In this document: in pieces, positions 26,560-34,263 of the stretch | Numbering within the stretch: position 1 is the first letter of the stretch | How the letters are laid out: each line of letters starts with the position of its first letter | Assembly (NCBI GenBank): GCA_016210005.1 | Contig: JACQVA010000001.1 | Location: forward strand, 1-43,081 | Reading direction: 5' to 3' | DNA length: 43,081 nt | Origin: Deltaproteobacteria bacterium | Lineage (GTDB): Bacteria > Desulfobacterota > Binatia > HRBIN30 > JACQVA1 | Made by a program: the position numbers and the translations under genes | Notes under the pieces: model-generated | The model's input: the letters and a program-made list of their open reading frames with translations, nothing else | Databases searched by the model: none | What the model was told of the DNA's origin: nothing

Positions 26560-27576
26560 ATGAAAGCCGTACAGCTACGCTCCGACGGTACGCTTCAAAT
26601 CGCAACGGTCTCCGATCCCGCGCCTGCGGCCGGGGAAGTGCTGCTGCGGGTACGCGACTGCGGCATTTGCGGTTCCGACCTGCATGCGGCGCGCTTCGCT
26701 CACCAGCTACCGCCCGACACGATTATGGGCCACGAGTTCTCGGGCGAGATCATCGCTCTTGGGCCGGGCACGAGCGGCTGGGAGATCGGTGCGCGCGTGG
26801 TGTCGCTGCCATACATGGCATGCGGCGGGTGCCCCGCCTGCCGGCGAGGTGACGGGATCCGCTGTGCGCAGGTGCGCGGCATTGGCCTCGGCCAGCTTGC
26901 CGGCGCGTTTGCTGAATACGTCCGCGTCCACCCCGCCAGCTTGCTGCGCGTGCCGGACAACGTCTCGCTGCGCCAGGCCGCCTTGGTCGAGCCCCTGGCC
27001 GTCGGGTTGCGTGGGGTTCGGCGGGCGCGCGCCAGCAAGGATGCCGCGGTTCTCATCATCGGTGCCGGGCCGATCGGCCTGGTGACCTTGCTGTGGGCGC
27101 GCCACCTCGGCGCCAAGACCATTGTCGTATCGGAGATCACCGACGGCCGGGCGGCGCTGGCTCGCCAGCTAGGCGCCACCGCGGTCGAGAACCCTCACCG
27201 CAGCGACCCGACGGCGACCGTGCGCGAACTGGCCGGGCGCGAGCCCGACACCGTCTACGAGTGTGTGGGCGTCAAAGGCACCCTCAACACCGCGTTCATG
27301 GCCGCCGCCACCCGCGGGGAAGTGATCGTGCTCGGTGCCTGCATGGAGATGGACGAAGTCTTCCCGCTCACCGCCGTGTTGAAGGAACTCGAAGTGAAGT
27401 TCGTACTTGGCTACACCCGTGCCGAGTTTGAAGCCGCGATCGAGGCCCTTGAGCACCGGCACTTCGAGGTGCAGCCCCTGATCACCGACGTAATCAGCCT
27501 CGACGAGGTCCCGCGGGCCTTCGCCGAGCTGTCCCAGCCCTCGACCCAGGCGAAGGTGGTGGTCGAGTTCCCCTGA
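26560..27576 (+). CDS. Zinc-dependent medium-chain alcohol/polyol dehydrogenase
   Basis: A 338-aa MDR-family dehydrogenase. Catalytic zinc ligands are likely C37 (CGICGSD) and H58-E59 (MGHEF). The structural zinc site is complete (C88, C91, C94, C102). GAGPIGL is the dinucleotide-binding turn, followed by VVSEITDGR, whose Glu in place of the usual Asp may still select NAD(H). It is closest in pattern to sorbitol, threonine or butanediol dehydrogenases; the substrate cannot be read from the sequence. There is no strong ribosome site before the ATG. A strong terminator follows at 27581-27606, so it is a single-gene unit. Confidence 0.83.
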   Translation: MKAVQLRSDGTLQIATVSDPAPAAGEVLLRVRDCGICGSDLHAARFAHQLPPDTIMGHEFSGEIIALGPGTSGWEIGARVVSLPYMACGGCPACRRGDGIRCAQVRGIGLGQLAGAFAEYVRVHPASLLRVPDNVSLRQAALVEPLAVGLRGVRRARASKDAAVLIIGAGPIGLVTLLWARHLGAKTIVVSEITDGRAALARQLGATAVENPHRSDPTATVRELAGREPDTVYECVGVKGTLNTAFMAAATRGEVIVLGACMEMDEVFPLTAVLKELEVKFVLGYTRAEFEAAIEALEHRHFEVQPLITDVISLDEVPRAFAELSQPSTQAKVVVEFP

Positions 27577-27580
27577 TCGC

Positions 27581-27606
27581 GGCCCGCGGCGTTGGCGCCG
27601 CGGGCC
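27581..27606 (+). terminator. Rho-independent terminator of the dehydrogenase gene
   Basis: An 11-bp GC stem (27581-27591 with 27596-27606) and loop TTGG, starting 5 bp after the stop. It is followed by ACGATATTCTTGTT, a weak T-rich tail. Confidence 0.75.
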
Positions 27607-27675
27607 ACGATATTCTTGTTGCGCCGAGCAGCTCAGAAATCGTTGCGGTCGGTTGCGTCAATTACGAGCCGGGCT

Positions 27676-27704
27676 CGGGGCACGGAGTAAACCTCCGTGC
27701 CCCG
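27676..27704 (-). terminator. Terminator-like hairpin after the PD40 remnant
   Basis: A 12-bp perfect stem (27676-27687 with 27693-27704) and a 5-nt loop, extended by GGGCT and AGCCC flanks. It lies 30 bp past the stop of the minus-strand remnant at 27735-27899, which suggests it is that gene's original terminator. Confidence 0.6.
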
Positions 27705-27734
27705 CTTGAAGCCCGCTCGTGAGAGCGTTCGGTT

Positions 27735-27899
27735 CTAATCCAAATCCGGATCGAACCCGTCGCCGGTGTTGGGCACGATCTGACCGCCGCTGCCATCGGC
27801 GTTGACGATACCGATGCCCGCGGCGAAGATGTCGTGCGCCAGCTTCGAGCCGTTGCGGTTCCACGCCGGGTTGCCGCTTAGATACCTACGCGCCTCGCC
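27735..27899 (-). pseudogene. C-terminal remnant of a PD40/TolB-like beta-propeller gene
   Basis: About 54 codons read NPAWNRNGSKLAHDI then IGIVNADGSGGQIVPNTG and end DPDLD. This is one PD40 (WD40-like/TolB) blade: P-x-W-(S/N)-x-(D/N)-G-S-K followed by I-x-x-x-N-A-D-G-S-G. The upstream part of the gene is missing; beyond about 27900 the frame shows no further blades, and it enters the start of the MBL gene. The stop and terminator survive. Confidence 0.6.
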
Positions 27900-27948
27900 C
27901 TGGTTTCCGAACACAGAGCCGGATATGGGAACGGCAAACGGAGGGCGC

Positions 27949-28929
27949 ATGACTAGGCGCATGACCAAGAAGATCGTGCTCGTAGTACTGGCATTGGTCG
28001 CTATCGCCATCGTCGCGGCGGCATCGGGGCTGACGTGGGCACACCTGACAATTCGGCGCGAGCGCACCCCCCTGCCGGCAGCCGCGGCAGTTGTCGGCAC
28101 GAACTCAGCCGACGGGCCAGTGCGGATTTCCTATCTCAACACTGCCACCCAGCCCATGCCGCGTTCGGCGGTGCTCGACCCCAAGCGCGATCCGCACCCG
28201 CAGGAACCCTACGTCATGAGCCACCCGTCTTTCGTGCTCGAGTGGGCCGACGGCCGCATCGTGCTGATAGATGCGGGCATGACGCGCGAGGAGGCAGCGG
28301 CCTTCGGCCGGCCGATCGAGCGCTTCAGCGGCGGGCAGCCGATCAAGCCGCTCGGCAGCGTCGCCGAAGGTCTCGGCCAGGCGGCGGCGCGGGTGCAGGG
28401 CGCTCTGTTCACACATTTGCACTCGGACCATGTCGGCGGTATCACCGCGCTGTGCGCCGGTGTGAGCCAGCGCATCCACGTGTTCCAAACCGAGGCCCAA
28501 GCGCTGCGCACCAACCACCTCACCCGCGCTGGGCTGCGCCTGCTGCAAGCGGCCAGCTGTGTGCAACGCGAGCGACTCGAGGGCGCACCGCTAATGCCGG
28601 TCAGCGGTTTTCCCGGACTGTTTGTGATTGCCGCCGGCGGCCACACGCCCGGCAGTCAGATCGTTGTCGCGCACATGGCGACGAGCGACGGCTCACGCCA
28701 CTACGTGTTCACCGGAGACACCGCTAACAACATCGACGGCATCACCTTCGATGTGCCGAAACCGGCCTTGTACAGCTTGTTGGTGGTACCCGAGGACGGC
28801 GAGCGGCTCGGCGAGCTGCGCCGTTTCCTGCGCGGCTTGGGCCAACACGCCGGGGTTACTCTGCTGGTGTCGCACGATCAGCGCCAGCTCGAGCGCAGCG
28901 GAGTGCCGGCGTGGCCTCACTTGGGATAG
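27949..28929 (+). CDS. Membrane-anchored metallo-beta-lactamase-fold hydrolase
   Basis: A 326-aa protein. One N-terminal transmembrane helix (residues 9-30) would place the enzyme in the periplasm. The MBL zinc motif THLHSDH (H156, H158, D160, H161) is followed by GGHTPGSQ and FTGDTANN, giving the third His and bridging Asp. The arrangement is closest to lactonase/AttM-like or general MBL hydrolases; the substrate is unknown. GGAGG at 27940-27944 selects the ATG at 27949. The stop codon lies in a short tandem repeat of GGGATAGTC (28923-28946). Confidence 0.8.
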   Translation: MTRRMTKKIVLVVLALVAIAIVAAASGLTWAHLTIRRERTPLPAAAAVVGTNSADGPVRISYLNTATQPMPRSAVLDPKRDPHPQEPYVMSHPSFVLEWADGRIVLIDAGMTREEAAAFGRPIERFSGGQPIKPLGSVAEGLGQAAARVQGALFTHLHSDHVGGITALCAGVSQRIHVFQTEAQALRTNHLTRAGLRLLQAASCVQRERLEGAPLMPVSGFPGLFVIAAGGHTPGSQIVVAHMATSDGSRHYVFTGDTANNIDGITFDVPKPALYSLLVVPEDGERLGELRRFLRGLGQHAGVTLLVSHDQRQLERSGVPAWPHLG

Positions 28930-28946
28930 TCGGGATAGTCGGGATA
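28923..28946. repeat. Short tandem repeat GGGATAGTC
   Basis: Two full 9-bp units and a 6-bp partial unit. The first unit contains the stop codon of the MBL gene, so slippage here would leave the stop intact. Confidence 0.8.
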
Positions 28947-28963
28947 AGGCAGCACTCGGTGTT

Positions 28964-29644
28964 TTACAGCAGCACTTCGGTATCCAGCATGCGCCAGAGG
29001 TACCACGAGGCCACCGAGCGATACGGGCGCCACGGTGCCGCAATCTGCTCCAAGGTGTGCGGCCGCGGCAAGTCGTCGAGCTGATAGAGTTGCTGCGCGG
29101 CCTTGCGGACCCCGTAATCACCCACCGGCAGCACATCGGGGCGGCCGAGTCCGAAGAGCAGCAGCATGTGCGCGGTCCACTCGCCGATGCCTTTGACGGT
29201 GGTGACCGCAGCGACGACCTCCGCATCCGGCAGCGCCGCCAGCCGCCGCACCGACAGTGCCCCGCTGTCGAAGCGCGCGGCGAGATCACGCAAGTACACC
29301 GTCTTCTGGCGTGACAGTCCGGCCGCGCGCAGGGCCTCGTCGCTGGCGGCGAGCAACTGCGCCGGCGCCGGAACGCGGCCGCCGAACAGTGCCTGCACTC
29401 GGCGCTCGATCGCCGCGGCGGCGTTGCCGGCCAGCTGTTGATACAACACGGCGCGAAACAACGAGCGATAAGCGTTGCCGTCACGGACGGTCAGCTGGCA
29501 GGTGCCCACCGCCGCGATCACCCGCGCCAGCTTGGCATCGGCCCGGCGGAGATGGCGCACGGCGGCGGCTTTGCGCGCCGGCGTCAAGCGGGTAATCGAA
29601 ACAGGTTTGCGCAAAAAGCGCCTTCGCGGTCCAACTCGGAGCAC
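28964..29644 (-). CDS. DNA-3-methyladenine glycosylase II (AlkA-like, HhH-GPD)
   Basis: A 226-aa base-excision repair enzyme. The helix-hairpin-helix is VKGIGEWTAHMLLLFGLG (150-167), followed by RPDVLPVGDYG, in which D176 aligns with the catalytic Asp of AlkA. The Cys cluster of Nth/MutY is absent, which supports the AlkA branch. It lacks the N-terminal Ada-like fold of E. coli AlkA and matches the compact form. The first start (29644) is GTG; no ribosome site is clear, so the N-terminus is uncertain. Confidence 0.85.
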   Translation of the reverse strand: MLRVGPRRRFLRKPVSITRLTPARKAAAVRHLRRADAKLARVIAAVGTCQLTVRDGNAYRSLFRAVLYQQLAGNAAAAIERRVQALFGGRVPAPAQLLAASDEALRAAGLSRQKTVYLRDLAARFDSGALSVRRLAALPDAEVVAAVTTVKGIGEWTAHMLLLFGLGRPDVLPVGDYGVRKAAQQLYQLDDLPRPHTLEQIAAPWRPYRSVASWYLWRMLDTEVLL

Positions 29645-29721
29645 TCGTCATTCCTTCAGCAACCCTGATCAAGCACGGCTGACCGCGACCGTGTGGCGTG
29701 ATGGTTTTTCCGCACCCGTTC

Positions 29722-30069
29722 TCAGCGTTGGCGCTGGCGGCCGGGCGCACGCGCGCGCCCGCGCGGCCCGCTGCGGTGCCTGGCGGCGGCGGCCGCCAAG
29801 GACACCGCGTTGGCGGCCTCTGCCCCCTCGGCAGCTTGCTCGTGCGCGGCCGCGCTCCGGGCGGATACGGCGCGCGCCGGATGACGCAAGATCACGGCCG
29901 CTTCCTTTTCGGTGATTGGCCGGCCGAATAGGCATCGGGGTTTGCCCTCTTCGCTCTGGCTGTTGGCCCAAGCCGCGAGCTCGGCCGCAGTCGGCCGGTG
30001 TCCGAGCGCCACCGTGCAGCGGCGCACGACGAACCCGAGCATCATCTTCGGCAACGCGGGCGAGGCCAT
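29722..30069 (-). CDS. Hypothetical protein, 115 aa
   Basis: Not recognised. The frame follows pabC on the same strand and is open over the whole interval. The N-terminal 70 residues look protein-like (MMLGFVVRRCTVALGH, then GRPITEKEAAVILRHPARAV), and the C-terminal 45 are Ala/Arg-rich low complexity. The ATG at 30069 has no clear ribosome site; an upstream TTG (30108) is also possible. Two overlapping frames on other strands are of similar length, so coding is not certain. Confidence 0.42.
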   Translation of the reverse strand: MASPALPKMMLGFVVRRCTVALGHRPTAAELAAWANSQSEEGKPRCLFGRPITEKEAAVILRHPARAVSARSAAAHEQAAEGAEAANAVSLAAAAARHRSGPRGRARAPGRQRQR

Positions 30070-30117
30070 CGCGCGCGGAGTTCTGTCCCATTCCCAACGA
30101 TCGGTCAAGCGGGATTA

Positions 30118-31002
30118 CTACGCCGCGATCGCGCGCGCGACGATTTCTGCGTACAACCGCTGCAGCCGGCGCGTCAGGGCGCCGGGCCGGCCGCTGCCGA
30201 CCTGCCGCTCGCCGGCACGGATGATGGGAACGATCTCGATCACCGACGAGGTGCAAAAAGCCTCATCAGCGGCGGCGAGGTCCTTGACGGAGAGAGCCCT
30301 TTCCTCCATCGCGATCTTCGCGCTGGCGGCGAGCTGCACCACCAGCCGGCGCGTCACTCCGGGCAGCACCTCCGGCCCGCCGGTTAGCGGCGGCGTCAGC
30401 AGCCGCCCGTGACGGCAGAGGAAGAGATTGCAGGTGGTACCCTCGCTGAGCCGGCCCTCGCCGTCGACGTACAACCCTTCGAACGCCCGGTGGCGGTGAG
30501 CAATAACGCGCCCCAGAATCGCCGGCACGTAATCGAGCAGCTTGTGGCCGGCAAGCACACCGGCGCGCGCAAACGGCAACAAAGCCACCCGCACCCCGCG
30601 GCGCTGCGCGCGCGCCACGGCGGGAGCGATTGCAGCCGCGGTCATCAACAGCGTCGGCCTAACCAGGCGCGGCGGCAGCAAGCCGGGCCGTGCGGCACCG
30701 CGGGTCAGCGTAATTCGTACCGTGGCATCGCCCGCATCAAGCCGGTTGCGCCGCAAGAGCGCACCGATCTGCCTGGGCCAATCCAGTTGCGGCACCGGGA
30801 TGCGCAGCCAACGCGCGCTGGCATGCAGGCGCGCCAGGTGATCGTCGAGCGCAAAGGCGCTGCCGCGGTACGTGCGCACGGTCTCGAACAGGCCATCGCC
30901 GTAGAGCAAGCCGCGATCGAACACGCTCACCCGCGCCCGCGCCGCCGGTAACAGGCGGCCATTTATGAAGACGACGCCGCCAAGATCGGGTTGAACAGTC
31001 AT
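30118..31002 (-). CDS. pabC: Aminodeoxychorismate lyase (class IV aminotransferase fold)
   Basis: A 294-aa PLP enzyme that probably converts 4-amino-4-deoxychorismate to p-aminobenzoate and pyruvate for folate. The PLP lysine is likely K154 (AGHKLLDYV). FDRGLLYGDGLFETVR, near the N-terminus, and LSEGTTCNLFL are family signatures. The ATG overlaps the pabB stop (ATGA), and this coupling is the main argument for PabC over branched-chain or D-amino-acid aminotransferases of the same fold. Confidence 0.85.
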   Translation of the reverse strand: MTVQPDLGGVVFINGRLLPAARARVSVFDRGLLYGDGLFETVRTYRGSAFALDDHLARLHASARWLRIPVPQLDWPRQIGALLRRNRLDAGDATVRITLTRGAARPGLLPPRLVRPTLLMTAAAIAPAVARAQRRGVRVALLPFARAGVLAGHKLLDYVPAILGRVIAHRHRAFEGLYVDGEGRLSEGTTCNLFLCRHGRLLTPPLTGGPEVLPGVTRRLVVQLAASAKIAMEERALSVKDLAAADEAFCTSSVIEIVPIIRAGERQVGSGRPGALTRRLQRLYAEIVARAIAA

Positions 31003-32390
31003 ACTCGTACACCTTCGCGCCCGGTCCACGCCTCACAAAAAGCGCGCGCCTTCAGCAGGGTTTCCTCGTACTCGGCTTGCGGATCGGAGTCGGCCACGAT
31101 CGCCCCGCCGGCGTGAAAGGTCAGTTTGTCCCCGCACCCCAGCGCGGTTCGAATGGCAATGTTGAAGCAGCCGGCACCATGGGCGTCGAGGAAGCCGACG
31201 GCACCGGTATAGAAGCCGCGCCGCACCGGCTCCAGCTCGTCAATGATCTCCATCGCCCGGATCTTCGGGGCCCCGGTGATCGAACCGCCGGGAAAGGTGG
31301 CGCTAAGGATCTCCGCCAGCTCGATGCCGGCACGCCGCCGCCCATGCACCGCCGAGACCAAATGGTGCAGCGTCGGATACGATTGCACCGTGGCGAACTC
31401 CGTCACCTCCACCGAGCCCGGCTGGCATAGCCGGCCCAAGTCGTTGCGCTCCAGGTCGACGATCATGACATGCTCGGCCGCTTCCTTGGCATCGGTGCGC
31501 AAGGCCAGCGCATTGGCAACGTCGTGGGCGTTATCCATACCGCGGGGGCGCGTGCCTTTGATCGGAAAGGTGGCGATGGTTGCGGGTGTCAGTTGCAGAA
31601 AACATTCGGGCGAGTTGCTGATCACCGTGAAGTCTGCGCAATCGAGGTAGGCCGCAAACGGCATCGGGTGGCGCTGCTGCCAGTGCGCAAACAAGGTGGC
31701 CGCCGCCGCCCGCGGCGTCATCCCGCGCACGGCGGCGTCGAAGCGCTGGGCGAGATTGACCTGGTAAATATCACCGGCGGCGATGTACGCCAGCGCCCGC
31801 CGCACCGCGGCGATGTACTCGGCGTGGGTTACATTGTGAGTGAGCGATGCCGTCAACTGTGCCGCCGGCGCGGGCGTGGCGCGGGTTGCCGCCATGATTT
31901 TCTGACCGACGGCGTGCAGCTCGCCCGCAGTCAGGAATGACGACGCCAGTTGCCAGGCGCGGGTGCGGTAATCGAACACTAGCGCCCAGTCGTACCAGGC
32001 GCACTCCAGTACCGGCAGACCCTGGTCGTCGCGGGCGCGTGCGGGCAGGCGCTCGATCCAGTGCTTGAGATCGTAGCTCAGGGCCGCGACCAGGCCGCCG
32101 GCGAAGACAGTGGTCGGCTCATCGATCACGCGCCTGGCGTAGGTGCGCCGAAACTGCTCGATCAGATCCAAGGGATGCCCCAGCAGTTGGCGCCTGCTGC
32201 CGTCGCCGGTCCATTGCGCCGTTCCGCTGGCCTCGACGCGCAGCGTAGCCCGCGGAGTGTGCCCGAAGAGCGCGAAGCCGTTTCCCCACGACTGCGGCCC
32301 GCCACCATCGAACACGAACGGGCGTGGCCACGCCGCCGCGGTCAGCACTTCGACCGGTGTGCGTGCGAGACGGAGTTCTTGCGCCGGCAT
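30999..32390 (-). CDS. pabB: Aminodeoxychorismate synthase component I
   Basis: A 463-aa chorismate-utilising enzyme that aminates chorismate at C4. FPIKGTRPRG contains PIKGT (276-280); Lys278 is the residue that separates PabB from anthranilate synthase TrpE, which has PIAGT. FPGGSITGAPKIRAMEII and GAVGFLD are further family blocks. The glutamine amidotransferase partner (PabA) is not in the window. AGGAA precedes the ATG. It is coupled to pabC, and probably to the small unknown gene after it. Confidence 0.9.
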   Translation of the reverse strand: MPAQELRLARTPVEVLTAAAWPRPFVFDGGGPQSWGNGFALFGHTPRATLRVEASGTAQWTGDGSRRQLLGHPLDLIEQFRRTYARRVIDEPTTVFAGGLVAALSYDLKHWIERLPARARDDQGLPVLECAWYDWALVFDYRTRAWQLASSFLTAGELHAVGQKIMAATRATPAPAAQLTASLTHNVTHAEYIAAVRRALAYIAAGDIYQVNLAQRFDAAVRGMTPRAAAATLFAHWQQRHPMPFAAYLDCADFTVISNSPECFLQLTPATIATFPIKGTRPRGMDNAHDVANALALRTDAKEAAEHVMIVDLERNDLGRLCQPGSVEVTEFATVQSYPTLHHLVSAVHGRRRAGIELAEILSATFPGGSITGAPKIRAMEIIDELEPVRRGFYTGAVGFLDAHGAGCFNIAIRTALGCGDKLTFHAGGAIVADSDPQAEYEETLLKARAFCEAWTGREGVRV

Positions 32391-32474
32391 GCGATTCCTG
32401 CTTTGGCAGTGACTGTTTTCATAGCCACGGGGCTCGGTGGTTGCAACTCACCGCGCCGCGCCTAGGGTGGAGCC

Positions 32475-32516
32475 ATGCGCGACTACCAGCACCAGAGAGC
32501 AAACCGCCGCCGATGA
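32475..32516 (+). CDS. 13-codon upstream ORF coupled to the HtrA-like gene
   Basis: ATG at 32475 has GGTGGAG just upstream. It encodes MRDYQHQRANRRR and stops at TGA 32514-32516, which overlaps the start of the next gene as ATGA. The downstream gene has no ribosome site of its own, so this leader could deliver ribosomes by re-initiation. The peptide is strongly basic. It could be chance. Confidence 0.4.
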   Translation: MRDYQHQRANRRR

Positions 32517-33412
32517 ATGCATCGGTCACATTGCTCGAGCGGGTGTTGCCGGCGACCGTGCAATTGCAGGGCGAAGTGCCGGCCGATCATCCGTCGGCAG
32601 CGATTCTCGGCTGCGAACGGGCGGGCTCGGGCACGGTGGTGGATTCGGCCGGGCTGATCTTGACGGTGCAGTACATCGTCGTTGGGGCGCAGTCCATCAC
32701 GGTGACGCTGCTCGATGGCAGCGAGCTGGCGGGTGAGGTGGCAGCGCAGGACTTCGCCACCGGCATCGCGCTGGTACGCGTCGATGGCCGCAAGCTGCCG
32801 GTAGCCAAGCTCAGCGCCTCAACCGGTCTCCAGCGCGGGCAAGAGGTCTTTATCGTGGCGGCGCTGGGGGACAATGCCCGCCGGGTCAGCAACGGCGCCG
32901 TCAGCTCGCTCGACGCGTTCGACGCTTACTGGGAGTACCGGTTGGAGCGCGCTATCACCACCACCGCGGTCAATCCGGGGCTCACCGGTGGCGGGTTGTT
33001 TGACGGCATGGGTCACTTGGTGGGCGTGGTATCGCTCGACCTCAACGAAGTCGGGCGGTTCACCCTCGCCGTCCCGGTCGAGAATTTCCTCGATCACCGC
33101 CAAGAGCTACTCCGCAACGGGCGGCGCACCACCCGGCCGCCGCGCGCGTGGGTGGGCTTGTACTGCTACACCTGGCGGGGGCGCCTGATCATAGCCGGCG
33201 TGCTGCCGGGTACGCCGGCGGAGAGCGGCGGGCTCAAAGCCGGCGACGTTCTGCTGACGGTGGATGGCCGCGAAGTTACTGGGCGCGCTGCGCTCTACCA
33301 ACTGCTCTGGGCCCATAGCCCGGGCGACACCATCGCTTGCACCGTCTTCCGCAGCGATGAAATCAAACCGCTCGCCATCTGCGCCGGCGACGCGGAAGCC
33401 TTCTTCGCCTAG
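32513..33412 (+). CDS. HtrA/DegP-like pseudoprotease with PDZ domain
   Basis: A 299-aa protein with an HtrA trypsin-like fold (about 35-195) and one PDZ domain (about 210-290, GVLPGTPAESGGLKAGDVLL). All three catalytic residues are replaced. The TNNHVV block reads TVQYIVV (His to Tyr54), the SDIAL block reads TGIAL (Asp to Gly84), and GNSGG reads GLTGG (Ser to Thr158). It is therefore unlikely to cut peptides and may act as a binding or scaffold protein. There is no signal peptide or membrane helix with this start. Its stop overlaps that of the convergent purE-fusion gene. Confidence 0.78.
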   Translation: MNASVTLLERVLPATVQLQGEVPADHPSAAILGCERAGSGTVVDSAGLILTVQYIVVGAQSITVTLLDGSELAGEVAAQDFATGIALVRVDGRKLPVAKLSASTGLQRGQEVFIVAALGDNARRVSNGAVSSLDAFDAYWEYRLERAITTTAVNPGLTGGGLFDGMGHLVGVVSLDLNEVGRFTLAVPVENFLDHRQELLRNGRRTTRPPRAWVGLYCYTWRGRLIIAGVLPGTPAESGGLKAGDVLLTVDGREVTGRAALYQLLWAHSPGDTIACTVFRSDEIKPLAICAGDAEAFFA

Positions 33413-34185
33413 TGCTCCCGCCGCTTTTTCTTTGCCACCGCTGCGCTTGACGCCTTTGGTCGTGCCGGCGGCGCCGGCGAGCTCGGCAACTCACGTTCTT
33501 TAGCAGCCGCACCCGCCTTCTCGTACCGGACCCGCTCGGCGGCCATCGCTTCGTCCAGCCGAACGCCGACCGCGGGATACTTGAGCGCAAGGATGCGTGC
33601 GGCCAGGAAGGCGGCGTTCTTGGCGCCGTCGATCGCCACCGTGGCCACCGGAACGCCTGGCGGCATCTGTACGGTGGCGAGCAAGCTGTCGAGGCCGGCA
33701 AGCCGCCCGGCGCCCAGCGGCACCCCGATCACCGGCAGCAGCGTGTACGCCGCAACCGTTCCGGCTAGGTGCGCGGCCATGCCGGCGCAGGCGATGATCA
33801 CTTCGATACCCCGCTGCTCGGCGCCGCGCACGTACTCGACCGTGAGATCCGGCGTACGGTGAGCGGACAGCGCGCGCAGTTCCGAGGGCACACCGAGCGA
33901 GGCCAGAACGTCGCGCGCGGCCGCCACGGTCTCGAGATCGCTCGGGCTGCCCACCAAAATCCCGACCATGGGCGTTGTCTCGGTCATGGCAGCCGCCCAC
34001 TTCACTTCGATTTCCAATTCCGTGCCGCGATCGTCCGACTCGATCTCGGTTTCCACGCTGACGCGCTCGGGCACGCGCACCGCCGAGCCGCCAACTCGGA
34101 TCGCGCTGCCTAGACGCAGCCGCACGGCCCAATCCTCCAGTTGCTTAGCCAGCTCGACCCGTTCGAGAAGCTGCTTTCGTTTCAT
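33409..34185 (-). CDS. purE: Amphi-Trp domain fused to PurE (N5-CAIR mutase)
   Basis: A 258-aa product. Residues 1-63 match the amphi-Trp domain (start [16 protein letters not shown], then [14 protein letters not shown] and ELEIEVKW). Residues 72-225 are PurE, which moves the carboxylate of N5-CAIR to C4 in purine synthesis: GSPSDLE, SAHRTPD, and [11 protein letters not shown]. The tail is rich in Lys and Ala. No stop codon separates the two domains, and the Met at the usual PurE start (33987) has no good ribosome site. A fusion is therefore favoured over two genes. PurK is not in the window. Confidence 0.75.
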   Translation of the reverse strand: MKRKQLLERVELAKQLEDWAVRLRLGSAIRVGGSAVRVPERVSVETEIESDDRGTELEIEVKWAAAMTETTPMVGILVGSPSDLETVAAARDVLASLGVPSELRALSAHRTPDLTVEYVRGAEQRGIEVIIACAGMAAHLAGTVAAYTLLPVIGVPLGAGRLAGLDSLLATVQMPPGVPVATVAIDGAKNAAFLAARILALKYPAVGVRLDEAMAAERVRYEKAGAAAKERELPSSPAPPARPKASSAAVAKKKRREH

Positions 34186-34220
34186 CCTTGCGAGTCCTTT
34201 CTTGGTCCAAGCGCCACGCC

Positions 34221-34251
34221 CGCGGGGCAGTTCAGTCGAAGATTGCCCGCG
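34221..34251. terminator. Possible terminator after hflC
   Basis: CGCGGGGCA (34221-34229) can pair with TGCCCGCG (34244-34251), leaving a one-base bulge. It lies between the hflC stop and the purE-fusion start on the minus strand. There is no T-run, so support is weak. Confidence 0.3.
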
Positions 34252-34263
34252 AGTAGGCCCCCC

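Noticed and set aside
32513-33412. Annotation as an active DegP/HtrA protease
   Set aside because: All three catalytic positions are substituted in the readable alignment blocks.
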